From Methylobacterium tardum (lineage in GTDB: Bacteria > Pseudomonadota > Alphaproteobacteria > Rhizobiales > Beijerinckiaceae), in assembly GCF_023546765.1 (NCBI RefSeq), contig NZ_CP097484.1:623501-687500 (forward strand): DNA of 64,000 nucleotides, in the 5' to 3' direction. Shown here in pieces: positions 7,834 to 15,477 of this stretch. The position numbers and the translations under genes are program-made. Positions within the stretch are counted from its first letter, which is position 1. Each line of letters begins with the position of its first letter. Below the pieces are notes generated by a model. It saw only the letters and a list, made by a program, of their open reading frames with translations. It was not told where the DNA came from and made no database searches.

Positions 7834-9057
7834 TCACACCGCTGTCAGCCACACGGTCTCGTAGCCGCCGAATCGGGGTATTGCCTTACGGTGCAGGTCG
7901 TGCCCCGGTGCCAGCCGCAACTGCTTAAAACCGTCGAACAGCGCCGAGAGCGCGACCTGGGCTTCCAGGCGTGCTAGCGAAGCTCCCAGGCAGAAATGCG
8001 CGCCACCGCCAAAGCTGTGGTGCTTCTGGCGGTCCCGCCCGATGTCGAAGTCGTGTGGCGCGGCGTGCAGGGCCGGGTCATGGTTGGCCGCCAACAGCAT
8101 GGCCGTCACCGTCTGGCCCGCTTCGACCGGACAACCGTCGATCAGGCGGTCATCGATGCACTGCCGGTTCCAACTCACAACAGGCGGGTCGTAGCGCAGC
8201 ATCTCCTCGATCGCAGCCGGCCACAGCCCGGGGTCGGCGCGCAGCCGCGCGGCTTGTTCGGGATGCCGCAGTAGCGCGACGCTGCCGTTGCCGATCAGAT
8301 CGGTGGTCGTGACGTTGCCGGCGACGAGCAGCGTGCGGCAGGTGTTGAGGATCTCGATATCGCTCAGCCGCTCGCCCTGCGCCTCGGCCGCCGTCAGGGC
8401 GCCGATGAGATCATCGCGGGGCTCACGCCGACGCTCGACGATCGCACGCCGGATGCAATCATTCAGCCCATCGTTTGCGGCGTTTCGATCGCGCACCTCC
8501 GCCTCGGTCCGCCCCGGCGCGTACCCGATCAAGACGGCGTCCGACCACGCCTTGAACTGCTCGATCTCGGCATCGCCGATACCGAGCATGATGGCGATGA
8601 CGAGGGTCGGCAGCGGCACGGCATAGTCGGCGATGAGATCGAAGGGGCGTGTGGGGTCGATGCGGTCGAGCAGAGTCGCGGCAATCGCTTCAATGCGTGG
8701 ACGAAGTGCCTCGACGGCGCGGACGCTGAAAGCCTGGACGACGAGCCGGCGCAGCCGGGCGTGGTCCGGATCGTCGAGAAACGGCAGCGGGAGGTCCGGG
8801 CGGTCGGCGTCGGTTAAACCGGCTCGACCGTAGGTGGTGGGCCGTCCCTTGAAGGGGTCGCTGGACAGAGTGCGGTCAGCCAAGACGGCCGCGACGTCGT
8901 CGGCGCGGGTGAGCACGACGCGATCGAGCACGCTGTCCTGATGAACCGGGCAGCGTGCGCGCAGGTCGCCGAGGATGGCGTGCGGGTCTTCGCGGAAGGC
9001 GGGGTGACGCGCGTCGAGGCGGATGTCCATAGCATCCGGCGTGGAAGGGTCGTCCAT
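7834..9057 (-). CDS. cytochrome P450
   Basis: A bacterial class I P450 of about 407 residues, presumably a soluble monooxygenase fed by a ferredoxin and reductase encoded elsewhere. Seen are the heme-binding loop FGGGAHFCLG with the thiolate Cys near residue 356, the K-helix ExxR in EEMLRYDPP, and the I-helix LLVAGNVTTTD. In that helix the acidic residue usually found before TT (AGxE/DTT) is Val, which may affect proton delivery or indicate an unusual substrate. The ATG at 9057 is preceded by GGAG at 9 bases; a GTG at 9090 would add 11 residues. It lies alone between small secreted genes in the accessory stretch. Substrate unknown. Confidence 0.9.
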   Translation of the reverse strand: MDDPSTPDAMDIRLDARHPAFREDPHAILGDLRARCPVHQDSVLDRVVLTRADDVAAVLADRTLSSDPFKGRPTTYGRAGLTDADRPDLPLPFLDDPDHARLRRLVVQAFSVRAVEALRPRIEAIAATLLDRIDPTRPFDLIADYAVPLPTLVIAIMLGIGDAEIEQFKAWSDAVLIGYAPGRTEAEVRDRNAANDGLNDCIRRAIVERRREPRDDLIGALTAAEAQGERLSDIEILNTCRTLLVAGNVTTTDLIGNGSVALLRHPEQAARLRADPGLWPAAIEEMLRYDPPVVSWNRQCIDDRLIDGCPVEAGQTVTAMLLAANHDPALHAAPHDFDIGRDRQKHHSFGGGAHFCLGASLARLEAQVALSALFDGFKQLRLAPGHDLHRKAIPRFGGYETVWLTAV

Positions 9058-9367
9058 GCTGAGCCGCTCCAGGTTGACGAAGCTCGACACTGGGCAGACC
9101 GCGTTACATGGCTGTTTCTCTCTGACCGCATCACGCTACAGGCGTAGTCGTTCAGCCACCGACGCTGGTTGCGATCGGATCAGGAGCTCGGGCCTCCAAC
9201 ATCGTACGCAACCTTCGCCCGGCCGGTCCGCCGGTGCGGGCCATGATGTGCTGCGGTCCGAATTCAGGGACGCGGCGGCTCGGCCTCTGCGCGGCAGTCG
9301 GTGTGGGGATTCGGGCCGGGACGAGCGGGCGTTTCGCCGGCGCGTTTCGCCCAGGCGGGTTTTCTCG
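9058..9367. other. intergenic stretch without a supported gene
   Basis: This 310-base gap holds the presumed P450 promoter at its left end. Near 9217-9240 it has a GCCGGTCCGCCGGTGCGGGC-type sequence that looks like a decayed copy of the hairpins at 9781 and 10287. No reading frame shows a start with a ribosome-binding site. Confidence 0.5.
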
Positions 9368-9670
9368 TCAGCGCTGCACGGCCTCGATATCGTCCTCATA
9401 GATCGAGTCCGGCTGGCAGGCGTGCCACTCCTTCTTCTCGTCGGTCTGCCCTTTACGCCCCCAGCAGTAACCAGCCTGGGCCAAGCGGCCGCTGAGCCGA
9501 TCGCGGAGGCGGCACTGCTCACGGATGATGGCGGGATCTCCGGAGCCCTGACAGGCCTGCGAGGCTTTCAGCTCCGCGGTCAGCAACTCCGGAACAGTCG
9601 GCAGGTGCTGCTGCGCGCTTGCCCCACCGGTAGCGACGATGAGAGCGAGGCTTGCGAGGGCTGCGCGCAT
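9368..9670 (-). CDS. small secreted cysteine-containing protein, unknown function
   Basis: A 100-residue protein with a clear signal peptide (MRAALASLALIVATGGASA, cleavage before QQ). The mature domain has four cysteines (QACQGSG, REQCRLRD, GYCWGR, HACQPD), suggesting two disulfides in the periplasm. The second half is charged. No catalytic motif or known family is recognised. It is one of several small secreted genes in the 7-15 kb accessory stretch. Confidence 0.6.
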   Translation of the reverse strand: MRAALASLALIVATGGASAQQHLPTVPELLTAELKASQACQGSGDPAIIREQCRLRDRLSGRLAQAGYCWGRKGQTDEKKEWHACQPDSIYEDDIEAVQR

Positions 9671-9780
9671 GTCGGCAGGATAGCTGAGTCCCGCTATCCG
9701 ACAAGGGCACCGCTTGGGCGCCGCCCTGCTGACTGGCCCGCCGCTTACCGGACTCGGCTGTTCCGCTCACGGTTTCCTTC

Positions 9781-9812
9781 AGCCCCACCGGCACCGCCGG
9801 CAGGGCTTTTTC
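9781..9812 (+). terminator. orphan intrinsic terminator
   Basis: AGCCC and CCGGC (9781-9792) pair with GCCGG and GGGCT (9796-9807), with 2-base bulges, then TTTTTCG. It is oriented for plus-strand transcription, but the only gene just before it (9368-9670) is on the minus strand. Confidence 0.55.
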
Positions 9813-9946
9813 GTTGCAGGCGCTCGGAACTGTTTGGAAGGGACCAACGTCTCTCGGGCGAGCGAGCGCCCGTCACAACCCTGCTCTGGCAGGCCATCTT
9901 GCGTCTGGACGCCGGCTCGTAAATCCCGCTTGCACGGATTTCACAA

Positions 9947-10267
9947 GTGCTTCTTCGGTCATATCTTGCGATGCTGATCATGTGTGGCTCTATCTCGGCC
10001 GCACGCTCGGACGATAACTGCAGTAAAAATTTTGAGAACTACGGGATATTCCTTCAAGCGGTGAAGTCGTGCGGTCGCAAGATGGAATATCCCTTCATGA
10101 GGGTCATGAAAGCCTGCGCAAAAGAGACACCGGAGCCGAAAGCGATCGAGCTGATGGACAACGGCCGCCGGATTTGGGCGAGAAATCTCATGAGAAGCAG
10201 CCTCGGCACGATGTGCGAGGAGGTCTTCTCGCGGCTGCCTGTGGCTTCCCAGCATCGCAAGCGCTGA
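9947..10267 (+). CDS. small secreted protein, unknown function
   Basis: A 106-residue product that would start at GTG 9947, with a hydrophobic N-terminus (LLRSYLAMLIMCGSISAA) that looks like a signal peptide. The mature part has cysteines in DNCSKNF, KSCGRKM, KACAKE and GTMCEE, so disulfides are likely. The first half is visibly poorer in GC than neighbouring genes (for example 10021-10060), which fits acquired DNA. An ATG at 9971 is an alternative start. A terminator follows at 10287. Confidence 0.5.
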   Translation: MLLRSYLAMLIMCGSISAARSDDNCSKNFENYGIFLQAVKSCGRKMEYPFMRVMKACAKETPEPKAIELMDNGRRIWARNLMRSSLGTMCEEVFSRLPVASQHRKR

Positions 10268-10286
10268 GCCGGCCCAACGTTGCATC

Positions 10287-10318
10287 AGCCCGCCCGGTCC
10301 GCCGGCGCGGGCTTTTTC
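10287..10318 (+). terminator. intrinsic terminator
   Basis: AGCCCGC (10287-10293) pairs with GCGGGCT (10307-10313), with an inner CCGG/CCGG pair, then TTTTCCC. It lies 20 bases after the stop of the secreted gene at 10267. Confidence 0.7.
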
Positions 10319-10556
10319 CCGCGCACGAGAGCCTCGCACATCCCAGCAGGATGGCCGCCGAAGCGCGTGCGCCGACATCCTAGAACCTGATGGTACAGGC
10401 CTCCGCGAGTGGGGGTAACAGCGTGCAGGCGGGACTGCCTGATCCGATAAACCTTGTCCACTCGACCGCCCCGTTTGCGGATTATCGGCCAGATAAGATG
10501 TTATTTACTTTGCCGTGCGAAATAGCTGTGAACACGCAACGATGGATGCGTAGCAG

Positions 10557-11750
10557 ATGAGTTCCAGCGTCACCCTGACCGCCGCGACCCGCCAGAACCT
10601 GCTCTCCCTGCAGGATACGGCGGCGCTGACCGCGACCACCCAGAACCGGCTCTCCACTGGCCTGAAGGTCTCCTCGGCCCTCGACAACCCGGTCAGCTTC
10701 TTCACCTCCCAGTCGCTGAGCCAGCGCTCCGGCGACCTGGGGAACCTGCTCGACGGCATCTCCAACGGCATCCAGGCGATCCAGGCGGCCAACCAGGGCA
10801 TCACGTCGATCCAGAAGCTGGTCGATCAGGCGAAGTCGGTCGCCAACCAGGCGCTGTCCACCCAGATCACCACCACCGGCACCGCAAAGAACGCGTATAC
10901 GGCTCCGACGGGCGCCACGACCCTGAACCTGTTCGTCAACGGTGTCGCGACGACTGCCGCGCTCACCTCGACCGGAACGATCGACGACGCGATCGCCTCT
11001 CTCAATACCGCCGTCGGCGCCGGCAGCTTCTCGAAGAGCACGGATGGCACCAAGATCGTCATGAACGCGTCGGCCGACGTCGAGTTCAAGACCTCGGCCG
11101 ATCAGACGGCGCTCGGCTTCACGGGCGGAACGAACGCGTCGGGCGTGACCTATGACACCACGACCGCCGCCAGCCAGAGCACGGATCTGACGGTGTCGGG
11201 CGTCTCGGCCCGCGCAACGCTTGCGTCGCAGTACAACAGCCTGTTGACCCAGATCGATCAGCTGGCCAGTGACGCAAGCTTCAACGGCACGAACCTGATC
11301 AGAGGTAAGGGCCCCAACAACGACCTGACGATCAACTTCAACCCGAAGGGCAACTCGAACCTGCAGGTCACCGCGACCGACGAGACCTCGGCCGGCCTCA
11401 ATCTCAGTGCGATCAGCAACAAGTCGGCCGGCACGACCAAGGCAGGACAGGGCAACTTCCTGCTGAACGACGACATCAACACGACACTTAGCAAGTTGAC
11501 CACTGCCTCCAGCCAGCTGCGCACCGATGCCTCGACCTTCGGTTCGAACCTCTCGGTGGTGCAGAACCGTCAGGATTTCAGCAAGAACCTGATCAACATC
11601 CTGGATACCGGATCGTCCAACCTCACCGCGGCCGATCTCAACCAGGAGGCGGCCAACTCGCAGGCGCTGTCGACCCGGCAGTCGCTGGGCATCTCGGCCC
11701 TGTCGCTGGCCAACCAGGCGCAGCAGGGCATCCTGCAGCTGCTCCGCTAA
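10557..11750 (+). CDS. flagellin
   Basis: This 397-residue protein is a filament subunit secreted by the flagellar export apparatus. The conserved N-terminal D0/D1 region (residues 1-100) has RQNLLSLQDTAALTATTQN, RLSTGLKVSSALDNP and LGNLLDGISNGIQAIQAAN. The C-terminal D1/D0 region ends in SLGISALSLANQAQQGILQLLR. The centre (about 110-250) is Thr/Ala/Ser-rich and variable, as expected of the surface-exposed part. No Shine-Dalgarno is evident before the ATG; translation control through the 5' leader, as FlbT does in related bacteria, is a possibility only. No other flagellar gene is adjacent. An intrinsic terminator follows. Confidence 0.95.
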   Translation: MSSSVTLTAATRQNLLSLQDTAALTATTQNRLSTGLKVSSALDNPVSFFTSQSLSQRSGDLGNLLDGISNGIQAIQAANQGITSIQKLVDQAKSVANQALSTQITTTGTAKNAYTAPTGATTLNLFVNGVATTAALTSTGTIDDAIASLNTAVGAGSFSKSTDGTKIVMNASADVEFKTSADQTALGFTGGTNASGVTYDTTTAASQSTDLTVSGVSARATLASQYNSLLTQIDQLASDASFNGTNLIRGKGPNNDLTINFNPKGNSNLQVTATDETSAGLNLSAISNKSAGTTKAGQGNFLLNDDINTTLSKLTTASSQLRTDASTFGSNLSVVQNRQDFSKNLINILDTGSSNLTAADLNQEAANSQALSTRQSLGISALSLANQAQQGILQLLR

Positions 11751-11774
11751 GAGCGGCATCGCCGACAACGGGAC

Positions 11775-11801
11775 CGGCCGGGGCATCGCCCCGGCCGTTT
11801 T
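11775..11801 (+). terminator. flagellin terminator
   Basis: CGGCCGGGGC (11775-11784) pairs with GCCCCGGCCG (11788-11797) around ATC, followed by TTTTGCG, 24 bases past the flagellin stop. Confidence 0.85.
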
Positions 11802-12020
11802 GCGTTGTAGGGCCTCGACCGCGTCATGACCGCTCCGCCACAAGGCCTCTCCAGGGTGGAGGCCGATCGGGTCAGTGCCGAATCGGCGGAACGACTCCCG
11901 TGAAGGGCGTCATGGCCGCCGCCTTGGCCATCGCGATGAAGGCTGCGCCCGCATCCTCATCGGTCGCGAACGTGGCGGACGCTTAGCGGACCGGCAACCA
12001 TTCGGCCGTACCCCGCCGTC

Positions 12021-12395
12021 ATGTCCAACTACCCGCCCGCCGTCATAACCTGGCGCGACCAGATCGAGCGCCTGTCCGAGCACGCGTCGCCGTGCCGGTA
12101 TCTGCTGCCGGCGAAGTGAGCGGCGATGCGGACGAACGCGCTGGCTTTCCTCGACGCGCACGGCGCCGACGCGCACCGGCGCGGCTGGACCGCCGAGCAG
12201 CTGTTCGGCGTTCACCCGCAACATGGCTTCCTGCGCGTGGAATATGCCGGCGCGCTGATGGTCAACGACAGCCGGGTGATTGCCGTCGAGCAGGACCGGA
12301 TCGTGTTTGATTGCTTCTCCGGCTACCGGACGAAGCCGGGTCAGGCCTGGGGCGTGCCGGTCTGGGAGTTCGCGGCAAAAAAGACGAGTCTCTGA
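12021..12395 (+). pseudogene. small conserved hypothetical gene interrupted by an in-frame TGA
   Basis: From ATG 12021 the frame reads MSNYPPAVITWRDQIERL and on to LLPAK, then meets TGA at 12117-12119. It continues in the same frame as AAMRTNALAFLDAHGAD, then GWTAEQLFGVHP, with WGVPVWEF near the end at 12395. The order (W-x-x-QIERL, then FLD, then GW-x-x-x-x-LFGVHP, then VWEF) reads as one protein with a TGG Trp codon changed to TGA. Restarting at ATG 12126 would give an 89-residue C-terminal part. The tail after WEFAAK (KTSL, stop) also looks abnormal, because a second, longer copy of the C-terminus sits at 12935-13020. Function unknown; rhizobial relatives I recall are often in phage-like or accessory regions. 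Confidence 0.55.
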
Positions 12396-12618
12396 GGCAC
12401 TTGGTTCGGACCAGGATCGGCAGCAGGGCTCGCGCATCGGCTTTGCGATGCTCGTGACAGCTTTGGCGGCCGGCGGGCTGACCAGGTTGGTGCCATGACC
12501 GCGGGCCTGGGGTTTACCTTGCAGAGCGCGGCTGGAATCCGATTTTGCACGCGGATGGGATAAAACGGGCGTCAGCTTCGTTAGGGCGTGGACGAACTGC
12601 TCTGGTTAAGGACCAAAC

Positions 12619-12858
12619 ATGCGCCGCCTCATCCTCGCCCTCGGTCTCATCGCGATCGCCGCCCCCGCCTCGGCACAGGCGCCAAATCGCGGCAATCAGG
12701 AACTGCAGACCAATTGTGCAGGTGACGCCATCACATTCTGTGCCGGCATAGACCCGAATAGCCCGCAGATGGACGCCTGCTTCAAGAAGAACATGAGCCA
12801 GATGTCGCCGAACTGTCGCCGTGCCATCGATGCCTACAAGGCTGCCGGCGGTAAGTAG
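12619..12858 (+). CDS. secreted cysteine-rich repeat protein
   Basis: A 79-residue protein with signal peptide MRRLILALGLIAIAAPASA. The mature part has the Cys-rich repeat spacing C-x7-C-x12-C-x11-C: TNCAGDAITFCAG, DACFKKN and SPNCRRAI. This matches the short single-repeat secreted proteins common in Methylobacterium and rhizobia (Cys-rich GLG1-like repeat). Their role is unknown; two disulfides in the periplasm are likely. It lies between two related gene remnants, so it may have been inserted there. Confidence 0.75.
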   Translation: MRRLILALGLIAIAAPASAQAPNRGNQELQTNCAGDAITFCAGIDPNSPQMDACFKKNMSQMSPNCRRAIDAYKAAGGK

Positions 12859-12934
12859 CAAGCGGCTTGCGCGTAAGCCCGATTTTGCGACCCCACCGGC
12901 CCGTGAGCAGATCGGGCGGCGCCGACGGTTGACC

Positions 12935-13020
12935 GGCCACCCGAACAAGCAGAACCAGACCTGGGGCCGCGGGTCTGGGAGTTCGCGGCGCGGGCCGCCG
13001 CCCGGCAGGGCTACTCCGAC
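12935..13020 (+). pseudogene. C-terminal remnant, second copy of the gene at 12021-12395
   Basis: The DNA from about 12935 encodes LTGHPNKQNQTWG, then, after a one-base shift near 12972, GPRVWEFAARAAARQGYS. The gene at 12021 has GYRTKPGQAWGVPVWEFAA at the matching place. The two copies share GGTCTGGGAGTTCGCGGC exactly (from 12359 and from 12972). No N-terminal part of this second copy is found, so it is a fragment. It overlaps the 3' end of the minus-strand gene at 13011. Confidence 0.45.
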
Positions 13021-13262
13021 GCGCCGGCCTCCTCCTCGCCGTCCTTCACGCCCAACGCGGCCTTCTCGGCCAGCAGCGTCGCCAGTGCTGATCGGATCAG
13101 ATCGCCTTGGGCCGCGAATGGCTGATCGGCGGCGTCGAGAAGAGCGTTCCGGTACTTCGTCTGGATCGCCGCGAGCTGCGTCGGCAGGCCGACCTTGCGG
13201 GGCGCTTTCTCGGCGACCGCCACCTTGGGCGGCTTCTTCTTGGCCGATGTCTTATCGGGCAT
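13011..13262 (-). CDS. small hypothetical protein, Lys-rich N-terminus
   Basis: An 83-residue cytoplasmic protein starting MPDKTSAKKKPPKVAVAEKA. The basic tail is followed by a predicted helical segment (LAAIQTKYRNALLDAADQ and LIRSALATLLAEKAAL) and an acidic end (EEEAGASE). The basic tail could bind nucleic acid, but no known domain is recognised. Confidence 0.5.
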   Translation of the reverse strand: MPDKTSAKKKPPKVAVAEKAPRKVGLPTQLAAIQTKYRNALLDAADQPFAAQGDLIRSALATLLAEKAALGVKDGEEEAGASE

Positions 13263-13323
13263 GCCGACGCAAGCCTCCCGCTCGTGGTCGCCTCACCAGG
13301 GGTGTTGTGGCTGTGGCAGGACG

Positions 13324-13776
13324 CTAGTTGGCAGGTGGGCTCAGGACCAGCTTGCCCTTGAACGGCGCGTCGGCCTTGCGCGTGCTGGTGCAGGCGTACT
13401 CCTCCTGTCCGGCCTTCATCGTCCGCAGGCGAAGCGTGCCCTGGCCGTTCTGCTTGACGGTGTAGCCCTTCTCGCTCGCGACATGGACGAGGTCGCCGTC
13501 CGCGTGCAGCACCAGGCCGTTCTCGAACTGCCCGGGCGCCGTGATGGTGACCGGCGCATCGGCGCTGCTCACGATGTGCAGGGCGATGTTGGTGTCGGCC
13601 GGCAGCTTGAGCTCGGCGGGGTCGCAGACCGGCTTGCCGTCCTTCATGCTGATCGTGAGTTCAACCGGCGGCATCGCATCGCTGGCAGGCGGCGCCAGCG
13701 GCTTGCCTTGGGCGAGAGCAGGACCTGCGAGGAAGAGGGCGGCGAGCGCCACCGATCCGCGAGCGAAGTTCAGCAT
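13324..13776 (-). CDS. secreted protein with a cupredoxin-like beta fold
   Basis: A protein of about 150 residues with signal peptide MLNFARGSVALAALFLAGPALA. The mature part is rich in alternating strands: VELTISMKDGKPVC, then LKLPADTNIALHIVSSADAPVTI, then YTVKQNGQGTLRLRTMKAGQEEYAC. It ends in KGKLVLS. This resembles a cupredoxin-like fold, but the usual His/Cys/Met copper site is not clear, so a copper role is unproven. ATG 13776 has AGGGA 9 bases upstream; a start at 13806 would put charged residues before the signal peptide. Confidence 0.6.
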   Translation of the reverse strand: MLNFARGSVALAALFLAGPALAQGKPLAPPASDAMPPVELTISMKDGKPVCDPAELKLPADTNIALHIVSSADAPVTITAPGQFENGLVLHADGDLVHVASEKGYTVKQNGQGTLRLRTMKAGQEEYACTSTRKADAPFKGKLVLSPPAN

Positions 13777-13928
13777 GAAAATGTCCCTGTCTGGGCCCGT
13801 CGTCATCGACCGCCCTCGTGATCTGGAAAGACAGGCAGGTCAGTGACGTTCCGGCGCGCAACGCCGCATGGGCAGGAGCACAAGAGCATAATGCGGGGCT
13901 CACCGGCCGGCACGGCCGGAAACCTGCG

Positions 13929-14096
13929 TCAGCCGCCCTGCAGGCTCGCGGCGACGTCGTCCGGGATCTCGCCCCACTGTCCGCGGATGGTGACGCCTTC
14001 CAGCTCGCCCGTCCCGTCTTCGGCCATCACCTTCAGCACCGCCGCGCCGGGCATCCGCTTGGCCAGGTTCTCGGCCTGCTTCACCGCTCCGCTCAC
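13929..14096 (-). CDS. small hypothetical protein coupled to the DUF6894 gene
   Basis: A 55-residue product beginning at GTG 14096 (VSGAVKQAENLAKRMPG) with the segment GELEGVTIRGQWGEIPDD. The GTG overlaps the stop of the upstream DUF6894 gene as GTGA, which supports translational coupling. It has no signal peptide, and I recognise no family. Confidence 0.5.
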   Translation of the reverse strand: MSGAVKQAENLAKRMPGAAVLKVMAEDGTGELEGVTIRGQWGEIPDDVAASLQGG

Positions 14097-14338
14097 GCCC
14101 GCTTGCCGTCCACCGTCACGGCGGTGAACGCGCGCAACAGCACCGGCCGGCCCGCGGCATCGCGCACGTCCACGGACCACAGGGTCCAGTCCTGGCAGCC
14201 CACCCCCGTCATCAGACTCAGCGCCACCCGGTCCGCGTGCTGCCGGACCTCGCGGATGCTGGACAGCCACCGCCCCTCCAGATCGAACACGGCCTCACCG
14301 CCTCCCAGGCAGTGGAAGCGGTAAAGCCTCCGCGGCAT
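14093..14338 (-). CDS. DUF6894-like small protein
   Basis: An 81-residue protein starting MPRRLYRFHCLGGGEAVFDLEG. It resembles the short DUF6894 family abundant in Methylobacterium (P-R-[YL]-x-F-H, then a D-x-E-G turn, then an xEVRxxA helix). ATG 14338 has GGGA upstream; a longer frame to 14401 would add an unlikely N-terminus. It forms a two-gene unit with the 55-residue gene. Function unknown. Confidence 0.6.
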   Translation of the reverse strand: MPRRLYRFHCLGGGEAVFDLEGRWLSSIREVRQHADRVALSLMTGVGCQDWTLWSVDVRDAAGRPVLLRAFTAVTVDGKRA

Positions 14339-14452
14339 TGGCGTTTTCCCAACTTCTCCACAGGTGCCCACCGCAATCGTCGCGCGATCCGAAACAGCCA
14401 TTGAACCACGCCTCGCCGTCCGCTTTGTTCCCTATCTGTTCTAATCGAGGTT

Positions 14453-14680
14453 GTGACCCGGATGCACGTCCAACGGCACGCGCCGCCTGTGGAGATCCGT
14501 CGGCCTGAGGCCGAGGCGATCGCCGCGGCCTATCGCCGGGCCGCCAAAGGCGATGCCCGGGCGGCGCGCGTCCAGGCGATCACGGATGCGCTCACCGACC
14601 TCGACGCGGCCGACCGACGCGCGGCCGGGCAGGGGCGTCTGATCGCACGTGGCTCGGCGCGGGGCCGCGTGCATGGCTGA
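14453..14680 (+). CDS. small hypothetical protein
   Basis: A 75-residue, Ala/Arg-rich product from GTG 14453, or 72 residues from ATG 14462. It is mostly predicted helix (EAEAIAAAYRRAAKGDARAARVQAI). Its 3' end overlaps the next gene by 8 bases, suggesting a shared transcript. No family is recognised. Confidence 0.4.
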   Translation: MTRMHVQRHAPPVEIRRPEAEAIAAAYRRAAKGDARAARVQAITDALTDLDAADRRAAGQGRLIARGSARGRVHG

Positions 14681-15167
14681 TGGCCCGTCCCAGCGCCTGG
14701 GCGACATCGCCGGCGACCGGCTGGCGATCGACTGCGCGACCTGCCGCCGCCACGGAAGCTACCGCCTGGACGGCCTGCTGGCCCGGTTCGGGCCGGAGAT
14801 CGCGACGCTCGACCTCCTGCGGGCGCTCACCGCCACCTGCCGCCACCAGCGCGATCCCGGCGCCAAGGCCGCGCGCAAGTACGAGAGCCAGTGCCTCGCG
14901 ACGCTGCGTCTCCCGAAGCTGCCCGATCTGGAGCCGCCGGTCCCGCCGGGCCGGCCCTTCGCGATCGAGGTCTGGGACGCGCGCGGCCGGGTCGAGTTGC
15001 GGCTCGGCGTGATCTACCCGCTCGACGGTGCGATCGCGGCCTTCGAGGCGGTGAAGGGTGCCTATCCGCGGGATGAGGTGACGCTGCGGCAGGGCGCACG
15101 GGTGCTGTACCGGCGCGCGCGGCCGGGCGCACCGGACCACGTCGATGCCAATCCCGGCGGTGTTTGA
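14673..15167 (+). CDS. hypothetical protein with a possible zinc-binding cysteine set
   Basis: A 164-residue protein. The first half has CATCRRHGSYRLDGLLARFG and further cysteines in TATCRHQRD and SQCLATL, a spacing that could hold zinc. The second half (LEPPVPPGRPFAIEVWD, then ELRLGVIYPLDGAIAAFEAV) looks like a separate alpha/beta unit. No signal peptide. The ATG at 14673 overlaps the preceding gene's end. I do not recognise the family. Confidence 0.55.
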   Translation: MADGPSQRLGDIAGDRLAIDCATCRRHGSYRLDGLLARFGPEIATLDLLRALTATCRHQRDPGAKAARKYESQCLATLRLPKLPDLEPPVPPGRPFAIEVWDARGRVELRLGVIYPLDGAIAAFEAVKGAYPRDEVTLRQGARVLYRRARPGAPDHVDANPGGV

Positions 15168-15477
15168 GGATGGCCGTCACCGGTTCGTCCTCATTCTGCC
15201 GTTGAGAAGATCAAACAGCCGGCGGTGCGGGACGCATCGGAAAAAGCACCGGCTGCTCAAAGGCGCGGAAAATTTCGCACCTGGGATGAACGGCGTTGAA
15301 TGTGCTTGCGTCTTTCACTTCTTTCCTGGGCACAATCAGCCGTCTAAAGCGCTGGTTCGCTTCAATGTTCAGATTGATCTCACGCCGTCCGAGGCTCTCC
15401 GGAAATCCCGGGTGGCCCCGTCGGAATGATCATCGCACCCACTCAGCCTTCTCGAGATGCGCGCCGTTTCCGGACCG
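15168..15477. other. intergenic stretch holding a copy of the tRNA-Leu 3' end
   Basis: This 310-base gap is less GC-rich than its neighbours. A plus-strand frame at 15145-15429 has no signal, domain or convincing ribosome-binding site and is not accepted. The notable content is the 13-bp match to tRNA-Leu at 15321-15333. Confidence 0.5.
15321..15333 (+). repeat. candidate attachment-site repeat (13 bp of tRNA-Leu 3' end)
   Basis: CTTTCCTGGGCAC here is identical to 6859-6871 of tRNA-Leu (end of T stem, acceptor stem, discriminator and first C of CCA), in direct orientation. After a one-base gap the following AAT also matches. Bases before the 13-mer do not match better than chance. With the integrase fragment next to the tRNA, it could be the distal end (att) of an old 8.5-kb island. 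Confidence 0.4.

Noticed and set aside
15145..15429. 94-residue plus-strand frame
   Set aside because: No ribosome-binding site, overlaps the preceding gene's end and reads as random composition.
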